In this document: in pieces, positions 1 through 8,205 of the stretch | Position numbering within the stretch: the stretch's first letter is position 1 | Layout of the letters: each line of letters starts with the position of its first letter | Source of the DNA: Desulfobacteraceae bacterium | Lineage (GTDB): Bacteria; Desulfobacterota; Desulfobacteria; Desulfobacterales; Desulfosarcinaceae | Length of the DNA stretch: 56,558 nt | NCBI GenBank assembly: GCA_003599575.1 | Contig: QZKV01000032.1 | Coordinates: forward strand, 1-56,558 | Direction of reading: 5' to 3' | The notes under the pieces: generated by a model | Told to the model about the DNA's origin: nothing | What the model saw: only the letters and a program-made list of their open reading frames with translations | Database searches by the model: none | Position numbers and translations under genes: made by a program

Positions 1-1
1 A

Positions 2-508
2 AAAATCAACCAAGCCATTATTCTGGGCAAGCAGCGGACGCCCTCCCAGGATGTCGAATTCGCCGTCAGCCAACTCGTTGAGATCGCCGTGCGGGCCCTC
101 TCGCCCGGCGTCAATGACCCATTCACCGCCATCAGGTGCGCGGACCGGCTGGGGTCCGCCTTAAGCCGCCTGGCCGGGCGCGCCATACCGTCGCCGTATC
201 GCCGCGACAAGCAGAATCAACTGCGCCTGATCGCACCGCCGGTAACGTTCCCGGCCGTCCTGGAGGCAGCCTTCAACCAGATTCGGCAAAACGCGCGGAC
301 AAACGCCTCGGTGACCATCCGGTTGATGGAAACCATTGCGGTGGTAGCCGCTTGCGCACATCGTCCGGAGGATTGTGCCGCGCTGCTGCAGCAAGCCGAG
401 CTCATCGCCCGCGGTGCCCGCGAGGGATTGCCAGAGGTGAAGGACCGTCGCGACGTAGAAGACCGTTTGCAGGAGGCGAACCGCGTCCTCAAAGAACGCG
501 GCGAGTAG
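2..508 (+). CDS. DUF2254 family membrane protein, C-terminal part (5' end outside window)
   Basis: The frame is open from the window edge to TAG at 506-508, giving about 168 residues. It carries the hallmark of the C-terminal soluble part of DUF2254 proteins: a Q-D-x-x-F-A-V-x-Q-L segment followed by R-A-L-S-P-G-V-N-D-P-F-T-A, then an all-helical tail. Members are predicted inner-membrane proteins with N-terminal membrane helices and no established function; those helices lie outside the window. The ATG at 89 falls inside the conserved motif and is not the real start. The next gene is on the opposite strand, so this is the end of its transcript. Confidence 0.8.
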   Translation, partial: KINQAIILGKQRTPSQDVEFAVSQLVEIAVRALSPGVNDPFTAIRCADRLGSALSRLAGRAIPSPYRRDKQNQLRLIAPPVTFPAVLEAAFNQIRQNARTNASVTIRLMETIAVVAACAHRPEDCAALLQQAELIARGAREGLPEVKDRRDVEDRLQEANRVLKERGE

Positions 509-812
509 TTCTATTATATGTTCGGTTTCCAAACAGCCTTATCAACAGGCACGAACGAGTAAACGCATGATTAAAAGCAAACGGTTCCGCCCTCCCGGTC
601 CCATCCTATCGGCAAGGCCAAAAGGCATGCCATAATCAGATGCAGACTATGGTCGAGCAATAATTGCCAATCCATCTGAAAAAGGTTCATCGGTTCTCTC
701 TCAAATTTGTGACATGGTTCTGGTTCTCCGATATCTTTAGCTGCACTGACTGCTTTTGGCTTTGAAATCCTGCCCAGTAATACCCGATTCGCGAAACGCG
801 CGGCGTCGGGTG
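509..812. other. Intergenic region between convergent genes, nothing recognised
   Basis: This 304-base stretch separates the DUF2254 gene from the convergent DUF305 gene. I see no credible reading frame, RNA gene or clear T-tailed hairpin in it. A 12-base string ctatggtcgagc near 648 recurs near 1480, just at the end of the AraC-type regulator gene; this is probably chance. Confidence 0.4.
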
Positions 813-1265
813 CTATCGCGTATTTTCAAGATCTTCGATCAGCGCCTTCATCTCGGCAATCTCTTCGCGTTGGCTCTCGATGATTTTGTCGGCGAGTTCC
901 CGGACGCGCGGATCTGCAATATGAGCACGCTCGCTGGTCAGGATTGCAATCGAGTGGTGCGGAATCATGGCCTTCATATAGGATACATCCTGTATGGTCG
1001 CCTGGCTGCGGACGAGCCAGAGCGCGAGGGAAAACACGGCGGCGCTGCCGACGAAAATACCGATATTCAAAGCCGTGTAGGTATGCATGTTCAGCATGAA
1101 GCCCAGCATGATGACGGCCATTGTCGCCCCCATCACAAGCGCCATGTAGACGCGTGTTTCACTGAAAAATACATGCTCCAACCCGTAAGTGTTTAAATAC
1201 ATGAGGCCCAGCATAGCGACAGTTGAGGTTGCAATCATCGCGCCGAACCTTGCATAATTTTTCAT
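813..1265 (-). CDS. DUF305 domain membrane protein
   Basis: The protein has 150 residues. The N-terminal half holds about three hydrophobic helices (near residues 8-25, 37-60 and 68-86). The C-terminal half is a DUF305 domain, recognised by Y-M-K-A-M-I-P-H-H-S followed by a helix-rich R-A-x-I-x-D-P-x-V-R-x-L-A segment and a terminal acidic helix. The paired histidines suggest metal binding, and the family (ferritin-like fold, often beside copper or metal-resistance genes) has no firm function. ATG at 1265 has a good upstream site (aggagaagg). It appears to be a monocistronic gene and no metal-resistance partner is present. Confidence 0.85.
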   Translation of the reverse strand: MKNYARFGAMIATSTVAMLGLMYLNTYGLEHVFFSETRVYMALVMGATMAVIMLGFMLNMHTYTALNIGIFVGSAAVFSLALWLVRSQATIQDVSYMKAMIPHHSIAILTSERAHIADPRVRELADKIIESQREEIAEMKALIEDLENTR

Positions 1266-1478
1266 GGATCCTTCTCCTAGTTCCCGGTGGGACTATTTCA
1301 CCATGAAGCACATGTGGCGCATGCAGATCAAAGGGCCTACAGATTCATATATTTCTTCATGTTCTTCATGATCTACATGGTGCAATTGCTTTCATTCACA
1401 CAGTCTTTATTCCACTTTTTACCCGATACTCATGGATCAATACTCGGAACTCGGCAATCAGCACTCAGCACCAAACGA

Positions 1479-2510
1479 CTATGGTCGAGCGAAATCGGGG
1501 ATGCGAAAGCGCTTGCGATAGGCGCCCGCTGACAGTCCGGTCGTGCGCTTGAACAGGCGCCGGAAAAAGGCCGGGTCCTCGTAGCCGACCAGCCAACTGA
1601 TCTCTTCTATGGACGTGTCCGTTCGCTCGAGCCTGCGTTTGGCATCTTCAACCCGCAGGCGCTGGACATAGGCGACCGGGGTGAGACCGGTCGCGTGTGT
1701 AAAACGCCGCTTGAAGGTGCGTTCGGCGAGCCGCGAGCGTTTGATCATTTCCTGAACGGGGTTGGCGACCGAGAAATGATTGGCCAGCCATTGTTGGGCG
1801 CTTTCGATATCGCCATCGCCGTGGTCGCGCCTGCCTTCGAAAACGATGTAAGGGGCCAGTCCATCCTGGTGCCATTGCAGTGCAAACATACGCGCGACCT
1901 CCTGCGCGGCGGTCGCGCCGGCATACCGCGCGATCAGATAGAGCACCAGGTCGTGCCAGGTCATCGATGCGCCCGAACTCACCAACTCTTCGCGCAATCC
2001 CGAGATGATGAGCACGCGTTCCGGATGAATCCGAACGGCAGGGTAGGCGGCCGCGAAAGCGCGTGCGTAGCCATAGTGCACCGTGGCGTCCTTGCCGTCG
2101 AAGAGGCCCGTTTCGGCCAAAAGAAAGATCCCCGAGCAGGCCGAGCAGAGCACCGCCCCGCGGTCGTTCATCGCGTGGAACCATTCAACCAGGCGGGGAT
2201 AGCGCCCCCTCTTCCAGCCTTCGGATCGCAGCAGCACCGATGGGACAATCACGATATCGGTCGTCGCGATCCCGGCGATCGCACGCTGCACGTTGACCGG
2301 CACGCCGCTCGCCAATTCAAGGGGGCCCGCCGCCTCACCCACGATCTCGATGTGAAACGGAATCGGCGCCTTCGCATTGGGCACGCCCATGAGCGTGAAG
2401 GCATTCATGACATCGAAAATGCCGCTCAGCGTGGAAACCACCGCATCGGGCAGCGCGACGAGGCTGACGTGACGCGGATCCGGGCCGGGGTGCACGGATG
2501 GTTTGGTCAT
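1479..2510 (-). CDS. GlxA-family transcriptional regulator (DJ-1/PfpI domain plus AraC helix-turn-helix)
   Basis: The protein has 343 residues and two parts. The first 200 or so form a DJ-1/PfpI-type amidotransferase-like domain with the nucleophile-elbow segment L-C-S-A-C-S-G-I-F-L-L. The last 100 form an AraC-type double helix-turn-helix, with R-x-F-K-R-R-F near its start and the classical ending (I-x-E-I-S-W-L-V-G-Y-E-D-P-A-F-F-R-R-L-F-K). The open frame extends to a TTG at 2528, but ATG at 2510 with gagagg about ten bases upstream is more likely. It is divergent from the methyltransferase at 2773 over a 262-base gap, the usual arrangement for a regulator and its target. The effector cannot be inferred. 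Confidence 0.88.
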   Translation of the reverse strand: MTKPSVHPGPDPRHVSLVALPDAVVSTLSGIFDVMNAFTLMGVPNAKAPIPFHIEIVGEAAGPLELASGVPVNVQRAIAGIATTDIVIVPSVLLRSEGWKRGRYPRLVEWFHAMNDRGAVLCSACSGIFLLAETGLFDGKDATVHYGYARAFAAAYPAVRIHPERVLIISGLREELVSSGASMTWHDLVLYLIARYAGATAAQEVARMFALQWHQDGLAPYIVFEGRRDHGDGDIESAQQWLANHFSVANPVQEMIKRSRLAERTFKRRFTHATGLTPVAYVQRLRVEDAKRRLERTDTSIEEISWLVGYEDPAFFRRLFKRTTGLSAGAYRKRFRIPDFARP

Positions 2511-2772
2511 GGCGAGTGATCCTCTCAAAGGTCCCGCCGCTTATTGAGCGCGCGGGTGAGCTATTTTGACCGGGATGAGCGGAACGTTTCCGCGAAACCG
2601 GCTTGCTGCCCCGCCACCGGTCGTTGGCGCGCATGGCGTGTCGGCCTTGGCACAAACGAACCGATTCCGGGCGATTTACGCTCTGGTGCCGCGTCGGCCT
2701 GCGTCCCATCATATGCATGAACTTTGGAAATCACAGCCGGAAGGCTGAACGCTTAAATCCCAACAGGAGAAA

Positions 2773-3846
2773 ATGACCATGAATACAAACGCGATCGATC
2801 AAACCAAGCTCGAATCTTTTGTCATGCACGCCATTGGCGACCTGTCCGCCGGCTACGCGGGCATAATGGTCAGCCTGGGCAGCAAACTCGGTCTTTACAA
2901 GAACATGGCAGGAGCCGGCCCCATCAGTTCGAAGGAGCTGGCGGCGCGCACGGGCTGCGCGGAGCGCTACGTGCGCGAGTGGTTGAACGCACAAGCCGCG
3001 GGCGGCTACGTCGTCTATCATGCGATCAGCAATACGTACGAGCTTTCGCCGGAGCAGGCCATGGTGCTGGCCGACGAAGACAGCCCGGTGTACCTCCCCC
3101 ACGCGTGGAACGTACCGGCGTCGATGTGGTTCGACGAGGATAAAGCCATCGAGGCGTTCCGCACGGGCAAGGGCGTGGCGTGGGGAGAGCACGATGGCCG
3201 CCTCCACGGCGGCGTGGCGGCCTTCTACCGCAATGCCTATCGCGGCAGTCTCGTGGCGGAGTGGCTGCCGGCGCTCGATGGTGTTGTGCAAAGACTCGAG
3301 GACGGCATCGATGTAGCCGACGTGGGCTGCGGCTACGGCCACTCGACCTTGCTGATGGCCGAAGCCTTCCCGCGGTCGCGCTTTCATGGCTTCGACACGC
3401 ACGCCGGCTCTATCCAGGAGGCGAGGCGCAACGCGGCCCGGGCGGGCCTCGGTGCACGGGTCACGTTCGACGTGGCCGGCGCGGTGGATTATCCCAACAA
3501 AAACTACGGACTCATCTGTTTCTTCGACTGCCTGCACGACCTGGGTGATCCGGTCGCCGCGGCCCGGCATGCGGCCGGGGTCCTTGCTCCCGCCGGAACC
3601 GTGATGCTGGTCGAGCCTTTCGCCAACGACCGGGTCGAAGACAACTGCTCGCCGGTTGCGCGGCTCTACTATGCCGCTTCGACCATGCTTTGCACCGCCC
3701 ACGCGATCTCGGAGGGCGGGCACCTCGTCCTGGGTGCGCAGGCGGGAGAGGCGCGCCTTGCCGAGGTCTTCCGCAAGGCGGATTTCACGCACATTCGGCG
3801 CGCGGCCGAAACCCCCTTCAACCTGATTCTGGAAGTGCGGCGCTAA
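2773..3846 (+). CDS. Class I SAM-dependent methyltransferase with N-terminal winged-helix domain
   Basis: The protein has 357 residues. The N-terminal 90 residues look like a winged-helix dimerisation domain (T-G-C-A-E-R-Y-V-R-E-W-L-N), as in Rv2258c-like methyltransferases. The SAM-binding motif I is V-A-D-V-G-C-G-Y-G-H-S-T (around residue 180), followed by the acidic strand-2 segment G-F-D and the motif L-I-C-F-F-D-C-L-H-D-L-G-D-P. The substrate is unknown. ATG has a strong site (caggagaaa). It is divergent from the GlxA-type regulator and is followed six bases after the stop by a long hairpin, so it is probably a single-gene transcript. Confidence 0.85.
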   Translation: MTMNTNAIDQTKLESFVMHAIGDLSAGYAGIMVSLGSKLGLYKNMAGAGPISSKELAARTGCAERYVREWLNAQAAGGYVVYHAISNTYELSPEQAMVLADEDSPVYLPHAWNVPASMWFDEDKAIEAFRTGKGVAWGEHDGRLHGGVAAFYRNAYRGSLVAEWLPALDGVVQRLEDGIDVADVGCGYGHSTLLMAEAFPRSRFHGFDTHAGSIQEARRNAARAGLGARVTFDVAGAVDYPNKNYGLICFFDCLHDLGDPVAAARHAAGVLAPAGTVMLVEPFANDRVEDNCSPVARLYYAASTMLCTAHAISEGGHLVLGAQAGEARLAEVFRKADFTHIRRAAETPFNLILEVRR

Positions 3847-4184
3847 CGACCCGAGGGAGGGGCCCTGCGAAGGCGGCCCCTTCCTCGAAGGCGGAGGAGT
3901 AAATTCAGCAATGTTTAGGCAGGTCTGTGAATTGGTTTGGCATAATTGCGATCTGGAACTGGGAATTCCCATCTTCTGCGCTCCTTCGGCGTCCTTCCGC
4001 AATCCTGGACATTGGTCAGGAACTATGGCACCATCGTGCCCGATGCAGGCAAGTCCGGCGTGGCCATTTGGAAGCGCTGACACCGACCTGAGCCGCGACG
4101 CCGAACCGGCGATCCGTTCAGGAGATTCTAAGCGCAGAAACAAACAACCCTTTTTGAGAAGCAACCAGCAGTAAAACCGAACTT
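3847..4184. other. Intergenic region between methyltransferase and sensor kinase
   Basis: This 338-base stretch holds the hairpin at 3853-3886. An 87-codon frame (3911-4174) has no recognisable composition or ribosome site and is judged spurious. The promoter of the kinase gene should lie here, but no clear -35/-10 pair was recognised. Confidence 0.4.
3853..3886 (+). terminator. Probable transcription terminator hairpin after the methyltransferase gene
   Basis: Bases 3853-3864 (gagggaggggcc) pair with 3875-3886 (ggccccttcctc). This makes a 12-base-pair stem with one G-U pair and a 10-base loop, starting six bases after the stop codon. There is no T-run after it, so termination may need Rho or be incomplete. 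Confidence 0.55.
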
Positions 4185-5228
4185 ATGAAACGTCTTGAAG
4201 AAAATGAGGAAATTTATCACCTCCTTTTTCACCAGAGCCCGATAGGCGTCTTTATCTTTAATAGCAGACTGGTGATTACCGAGTGCAACGAGCGGTTCCT
4301 GGCCATGATCCAATCCAGAAGAGAGCAGATCATCGGTCTGGATATGAACACCCTTTATGATAAACGCACCCTGCCCAGCATGCTCGACGCCATTGCGGGG
4401 AAGCTCGGCATCTACGAAGGCCCGCACCGCGCAGGTGAAAAGGCGCCTGAAACCTGGGTTTACCTCAGGTGCGCCCCCCTGTTTGATCGTATCGACAATG
4501 TCAAAGGCGGAGTCGCCATCGCCGAGGACATTACCGAACGCAAGCTGCTTGAATTCCAGCTGCAAAATTCGCTTTCGCGGATGCGCGACTATTCAGCCCG
4601 CGTCGTGCAGGCGGGTGAAAAGGAAAGGGCGCGGATTGCGCGTGAAATCCATGACAGCCTGGGACAGTCCCTTACCTGTTTCAAGATGGAGCTGGAATGG
4701 CTGGCCGGCAGGATGGCCAACCCGGATCATGGCCAAAGGATCCAAACCATTTCCGAAATGGTCGATCAAACCATCGATAGCGTGAGGAAGATCTGCACCG
4801 AGCTCAGACCCAGCGTATTGGAAGAACTGGGCCTTTCGGCCGCCGTGGAGTGGCTGGCCAAAGATATACAGAAAAGAACCGGAATCATCATCGAAGTCGA
4901 TTGCGAGGAAATCTACCTTATTCCCGACCAGGCCACGACCGTTTTTCGCATCGTACAGGAGGCATTGACGAACATCTGCCGCCATGCCAGGGCGACGGAA
5001 GCCGTCATTTTTCTTTTCGCGGAAGACAATATGCTGCGACTCGAGATCAGCGACAACGGGATCGGCATCAGTGAAAACATGATCTCAATGTATTCGCTGG
5101 GTTTGATGGGGATGCGCGAGCGGGCCATATTGTGGAACGGGTCGATCAAAATAAAGGGAAGGCCTGGCCGGGGGACCAACATCAGCGCGATCATCCCTAT
5201 TGCTGAAATGACAGGGCAGGGGGAGTAA
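4185..5228 (+). CDS. PAS-domain histidine kinase, NarX/DegS type (HisKA_3)
   Basis: The protein has 347 residues and no membrane segment, so it is a cytoplasmic sensor. A PAS domain (residues about 10-115) ends with the usual D-I-T-E-R-K. It is followed by a HisKA_3 dimerisation domain with the phospho-acceptor in R-I-A-R-E-I-H-D-S-L-G-Q. The HATPase domain shows the N box (Q-E-A-L-T-N-I-C-R-H-A), D-N-G-I-G-I and G-L-M-G-M-R-E-R-A. It is one base upstream of its NarL-type partner, so the two are co-translated. The pair sits directly upstream of the acyl-CoA ligase/Mo-enzyme/TRAP cluster and may regulate it, which is inference. The start at 4185 has only a weak ribosome site. Confidence 0.9.
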   Translation: MKRLEENEEIYHLLFHQSPIGVFIFNSRLVITECNERFLAMIQSRREQIIGLDMNTLYDKRTLPSMLDAIAGKLGIYEGPHRAGEKAPETWVYLRCAPLFDRIDNVKGGVAIAEDITERKLLEFQLQNSLSRMRDYSARVVQAGEKERARIAREIHDSLGQSLTCFKMELEWLAGRMANPDHGQRIQTISEMVDQTIDSVRKICTELRPSVLEELGLSAAVEWLAKDIQKRTGIIIEVDCEEIYLIPDQATTVFRIVQEALTNICRHARATEAVIFLFAEDNMLRLEISDNGIGISENMISMYSLGLMGMRERAILWNGSIKIKGRPGRGTNISAIIPIAEMTGQGE

Positions 5229-5229
5229 A

Positions 5230-5856
5230 TTGATTAAGATATTCATTCTTGATGACCATTCCGTGGTCAGGGAAGGTTTAAAAAGGATTATCGAAGAGTC
5301 TGCGGATATGAAGGTCGTGATGGAGGCGGGCGACGGCCTTGACGCATTGAGAAAGTTAAAAAAGGCCGACGTGGATCTGATCATCACAGATCTGTCGGTC
5401 CCGGGTGTCAGCGGGGTCGAGCTGATCAAAAGAATGAAATCCCTGAAGCCGCAGTTGCCGATTCTGGTGCTTACGATCCATGCGGAAGACCAATTCGGCT
5501 TGAGGATACTCAAAACAGGCGCAGCAGGGTACCTGACCAAGGAAAGCGCCCCCCGGCTGCTCTTAAATGCAATTCAAAAAGTCCTCTCCGGCGGACGCTA
5601 TATCAGCGAAAATTTGGCTGAGCAGCTTGCATTGCAGCTTATTGATCCCGGGAAAAATTTGCATGAAAAATTATCGCACCGTGAATTTTCCATTCTATGC
5701 ATGTTCGGCATGGGAAAGACGGTGTCGGAGGTCTCTTCCGAATTGGGGCTGAGCGTCAAGACCGTCAGCACCTACAAGGCCAGGATCATGCAAAAGATGA
5801 ATATGAAGAGCACCGCCCAACTGATACGATATGCAATTGTGAACCACCTGGTGTGA
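5230..5856 (+). CDS. NarL/LuxR-family response regulator
   Basis: The protein has 208 residues. The receiver domain has the acidic pair in I-L-D-D-H, the phospho-acceptor in L-I-I-T-D-L-S-V-P-G and the conserved lysine in Y-L-T-K-E. The C-terminal LuxR helix-turn-helix carries L-S-H-R-E-F, V-S-E-V-S-S-E-L-G-L-S-V-K-T-V-S-T-Y. Translation starts at TTG 5230: the next ATG would remove the phosphorylation-site strand, and gggggag precedes the TTG at good spacing. It begins one base after the kinase stop codon, so it is the cognate regulator. Its target is probably in the downstream 660-base region or the cluster behind it. Confidence 0.92.
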   Translation: MIKIFILDDHSVVREGLKRIIEESADMKVVMEAGDGLDALRKLKKADVDLIITDLSVPGVSGVELIKRMKSLKPQLPILVLTIHAEDQFGLRILKTGAAGYLTKESAPRLLLNAIQKVLSGGRYISENLAEQLALQLIDPGKNLHEKLSHREFSILCMFGMGKTVSEVSSELGLSVKTVSTYKARIMQKMNMKSTAQLIRYAIVNHLV

Positions 5857-6516
5857 GGATCAGGTTTCAAAAACGCATGGGCCGGCCTCATGATGAAGGA
5901 CCCTCACCAGCTTTTTGTGATGGATGGACTAAAGGCACCCCTGGCCTGCGGCCCAACCCCTCGCCACCCCCAGTTCGGCGTCGATCAAAGCATAGATATA
6001 AATTCCGGTGAGTATTTCCGCTGGCGGCCACCCTGCCCCCCTGGTCTGTGAACCCGATCGAAGGTTTGCCCAGGGTCTGCACGTGGATCTGCCCACAGCC
6101 ATTATGGCATTTTTCCTACACGATTTTCCGTCGGCGTCCGATTGTTTCCCTCGCCCGCTATAGGTAATCTCATCATCAGGTTAATGGGGTTCACGAACTG
6201 AATTTGCAGTGCCGGATCTTTGGAGCCGGCCACCTATTCGAACAGAACGGACCTGCCGCTGTGAATTATCTCATGGGGAAGTTTCAGAACTTTTTTTCAA
6301 GGCAACAAAACTCTTTTCATCTTCCTTTCAGACATTTAGTCGCGTCCGATCGCATATCGGAAGCCCCCGGGCAGAACCCGCTGCGCAGGCGTTGCACAAT
6401 AATGAAAGCCAGTTTGGCCATGAATAAAGATGTTCGTTGTATCCGGAGCGGACACTTCGCTTTTTTATGTCCCTGCAAAGTCTGATGAGTTAACCAAAAG
6501 CGACAGGAGGGAATCT
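5857..6516. other. 660-base upstream region of the ligase/Mo-enzyme/TRAP cluster
   Basis: No convincing gene was found. Frames at 5888-6082 (minus) and 6204-6485 (plus) lack ribosome sites and plausible composition. This is the longest gap before the cluster at 6517-15931 and should carry its promoter and the operator of the regulator just upstream. I could not identify a convincing sigma-70 or sigma-54 promoter by eye. Confidence 0.4.
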
Positions 6517-8205
6517 ATGTCCATCATTCCAGAAGAATTTTTACCTCCCAGAGAACACCTTCCCGAAAAGATCTATGCGCTTCCCGAATTACGACTTCCC
6601 GACCGGTTGAACATAGCGGATTACTGCATTGACCGGCATGTTCGGGCGGGCAGGGGCGAACAGGTCCTGATCTATTTTAAAAATCAAAAATTTACTTACC
6701 GGCAGATGCAGGAAACGATCAACAGGCTTGCCAATGCACTTCGGAAAATGGGCATAGAAAAAAACGACCGGGTGATGCTGCGTTCTGAAAACAATCCCAG
6801 AATATTTGCCGCCTATTTTGCCTGCTGGCGCATCGGCGCAATTGCCGTACTGACCCATCACCTCCTTCGGGCCGAAGAAATCGCCTTCAGGGCCAACGAT
6901 TCTGAAGCAAAGGTCATGATCGCGAGTGTAAAGGGTTTTGAAGACGTAAAGGAGGCGAGATCCAGCTTCAAAACAGTGAAAGATATAATTCTTTTGGACG
7001 GCAAGGAAGAAGGCTGCTTTTCCTATGATGATCTGATTGCCGATCAATCTGCGGAAGCCGAGACCGCCGACACCGGTAAAAATGATTTGCTGAGAATTAT
7101 CTACAGCTCCGGTACGACCGGCAAACCCAAGGGAATCATTACGAGCGTGGGGGATATTGTCTGCCTGATGGAGAGCTACTGCCTGCATATTCTCAATTTG
7201 CAGCCGTCCGATATCATCGGTGGACATCCCGCATTCGCATTTGCTTTTGGCTTCTCGCTGCTTCTTTTCCCGGGATTCAAAGGCTCGAGCGTATCTCTTG
7301 TAGAGAGCTTCGAACCCAAGCAGATGTTCGAAATTATCCAGGATCATAAAATCAGCGTCCTGTTCTGTGTGCCGACCGCGTTCCGAATGATGCTCGGCGT
7401 TCAAGGCGCAGAAAAGACTTATGACTGCAGTTCATTGCGCATATGCCAAAGCGCCGGTGAATGGCTGCCCGGAATTACCGTCAGAGAGTGGAAAAAGCGC
7501 TTCGGGATGCCGATCATCGATTCGGTGGGGTCCGGGGATCTAAATTATTGGCTGACGACCACCCTGGATACGCCCGATGAAAAATTGGATTCATCCGGCA
7601 AACCATTTCCCGGGGTGGAGTGCAAAGTCGTGGATGAATTATTCAATGATGCCCCCGTTTGTACGGAAGGAGAGCTTCTGGTGCGGGCGCCCTGGGGGCA
7701 GCAATATTGGAGGCGTCCGGATAAGCAGAAGGAAGGCGTTGTGAGAGGATGGAACAGACCCGGGCTGATTTATATGGAAGATAAGGACGGCTATTTCTGG
7801 TACCGCGGCCGCAACGATGAAATGATTGTCAGCGGCGGCTACAAAATACCCGGAGGAGAAGTGGAGGCCGCTCTTTTACAGCACCCTGCGGTGATCGAAT
7901 GCGCCGTTATCGCAGCGCCTGACGAGGTCAGGGGTAATATTGTCAAAGCCTTTGTGATTTTGAGGGAAGGGTATAGCGGATCCGAAGAGCTGGCCGCTGA
8001 AATGAGGGATTTCGTCAAGCAGAAGATCGAGGTCTATAAAAACCCCCGGGCCATTGAATTCGTTCAAACCCACGAGTTGCCGCGGACGATAACCGGCAAA
8101 ATCCAGCGATTTGCGTTGAGAGAACTCGAGAAGGCCAAGTGCAAAGAAGTCAATCAAAATTCAAATTTTTGCTTGGAACCGAAGGAGGTTCGAAATGTCT
8201 GTTAA
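6517..8205 (+). CDS. AMP-forming acyl-CoA ligase (benzoate/2-aminobenzoate-CoA ligase-like)
   Basis: The protein has 562 residues. It carries the AMP-binding P-loop Y-S-S-G-T-T-G-K-P-K-G (residues 196-206), the hinge region Y-R-G-R-N-D-E-M-I, the G-G-Y-K-I core, and the C-terminal catalytic lysine in P-R-T-I-T-G-K (K528). It activates a carboxylic acid to its CoA thioester with ATP. The overall pattern most resembles aryl-CoA ligases, but substrate cannot be assigned by eye. The open frame begins at 6430, but ATG 6517 with acaggaggg upstream is the likely start. It overlaps the Mo-enzyme gene by 11 bases, implying translational coupling. Confidence 0.88.
   Translation: MSIIPEEFLPPREHLPEKIYALPELRLPDRLNIADYCIDRHVRAGRGEQVLIYFKNQKFTYRQMQETINRLANALRKMGIEKNDRVMLRSENNPRIFAAYFACWRIGAIAVLTHHLLRAEEIAFRANDSEAKVMIASVKGFEDVKEARSSFKTVKDIILLDGKEEGCFSYDDLIADQSAEAETADTGKNDLLRIIYSSGTTGKPKGIITSVGDIVCLMESYCLHILNLQPSDIIGGHPAFAFAFGFSLLLFPGFKGSSVSLVESFEPKQMFEIIQDHKISVLFCVPTAFRMMLGVQGAEKTYDCSSLRICQSAGEWLPGITVREWKKRFGMPIIDSVGSGDLNYWLTTTLDTPDEKLDSSGKPFPGVECKVVDELFNDAPVCTEGELLVRAPWGQQYWRRPDKQKEGVVRGWNRPGLIYMEDKDGYFWYRGRNDEMIVSGGYKIPGGEVEAALLQHPAVIECAVIAAPDEVRGNIVKAFVILREGYSGSEELAAEMRDFVKQKIEVYKNPRAIEFVQTHELPRTITGKIQRFALRELEKAKCKEVNQNSNFCLEPKEVRNVC

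Noticed and set aside
648..1490. Two copies of ctatggtcgagc near 648 and 1480
   Set aside because: Only 12 bases, no flanking structure; likely chance.
3911..4174. 87-codon frame upstream of the sensor kinase
   Set aside because: No ribosome site, no domain, and odd composition rich in proline, serine and cysteine; probably spurious.
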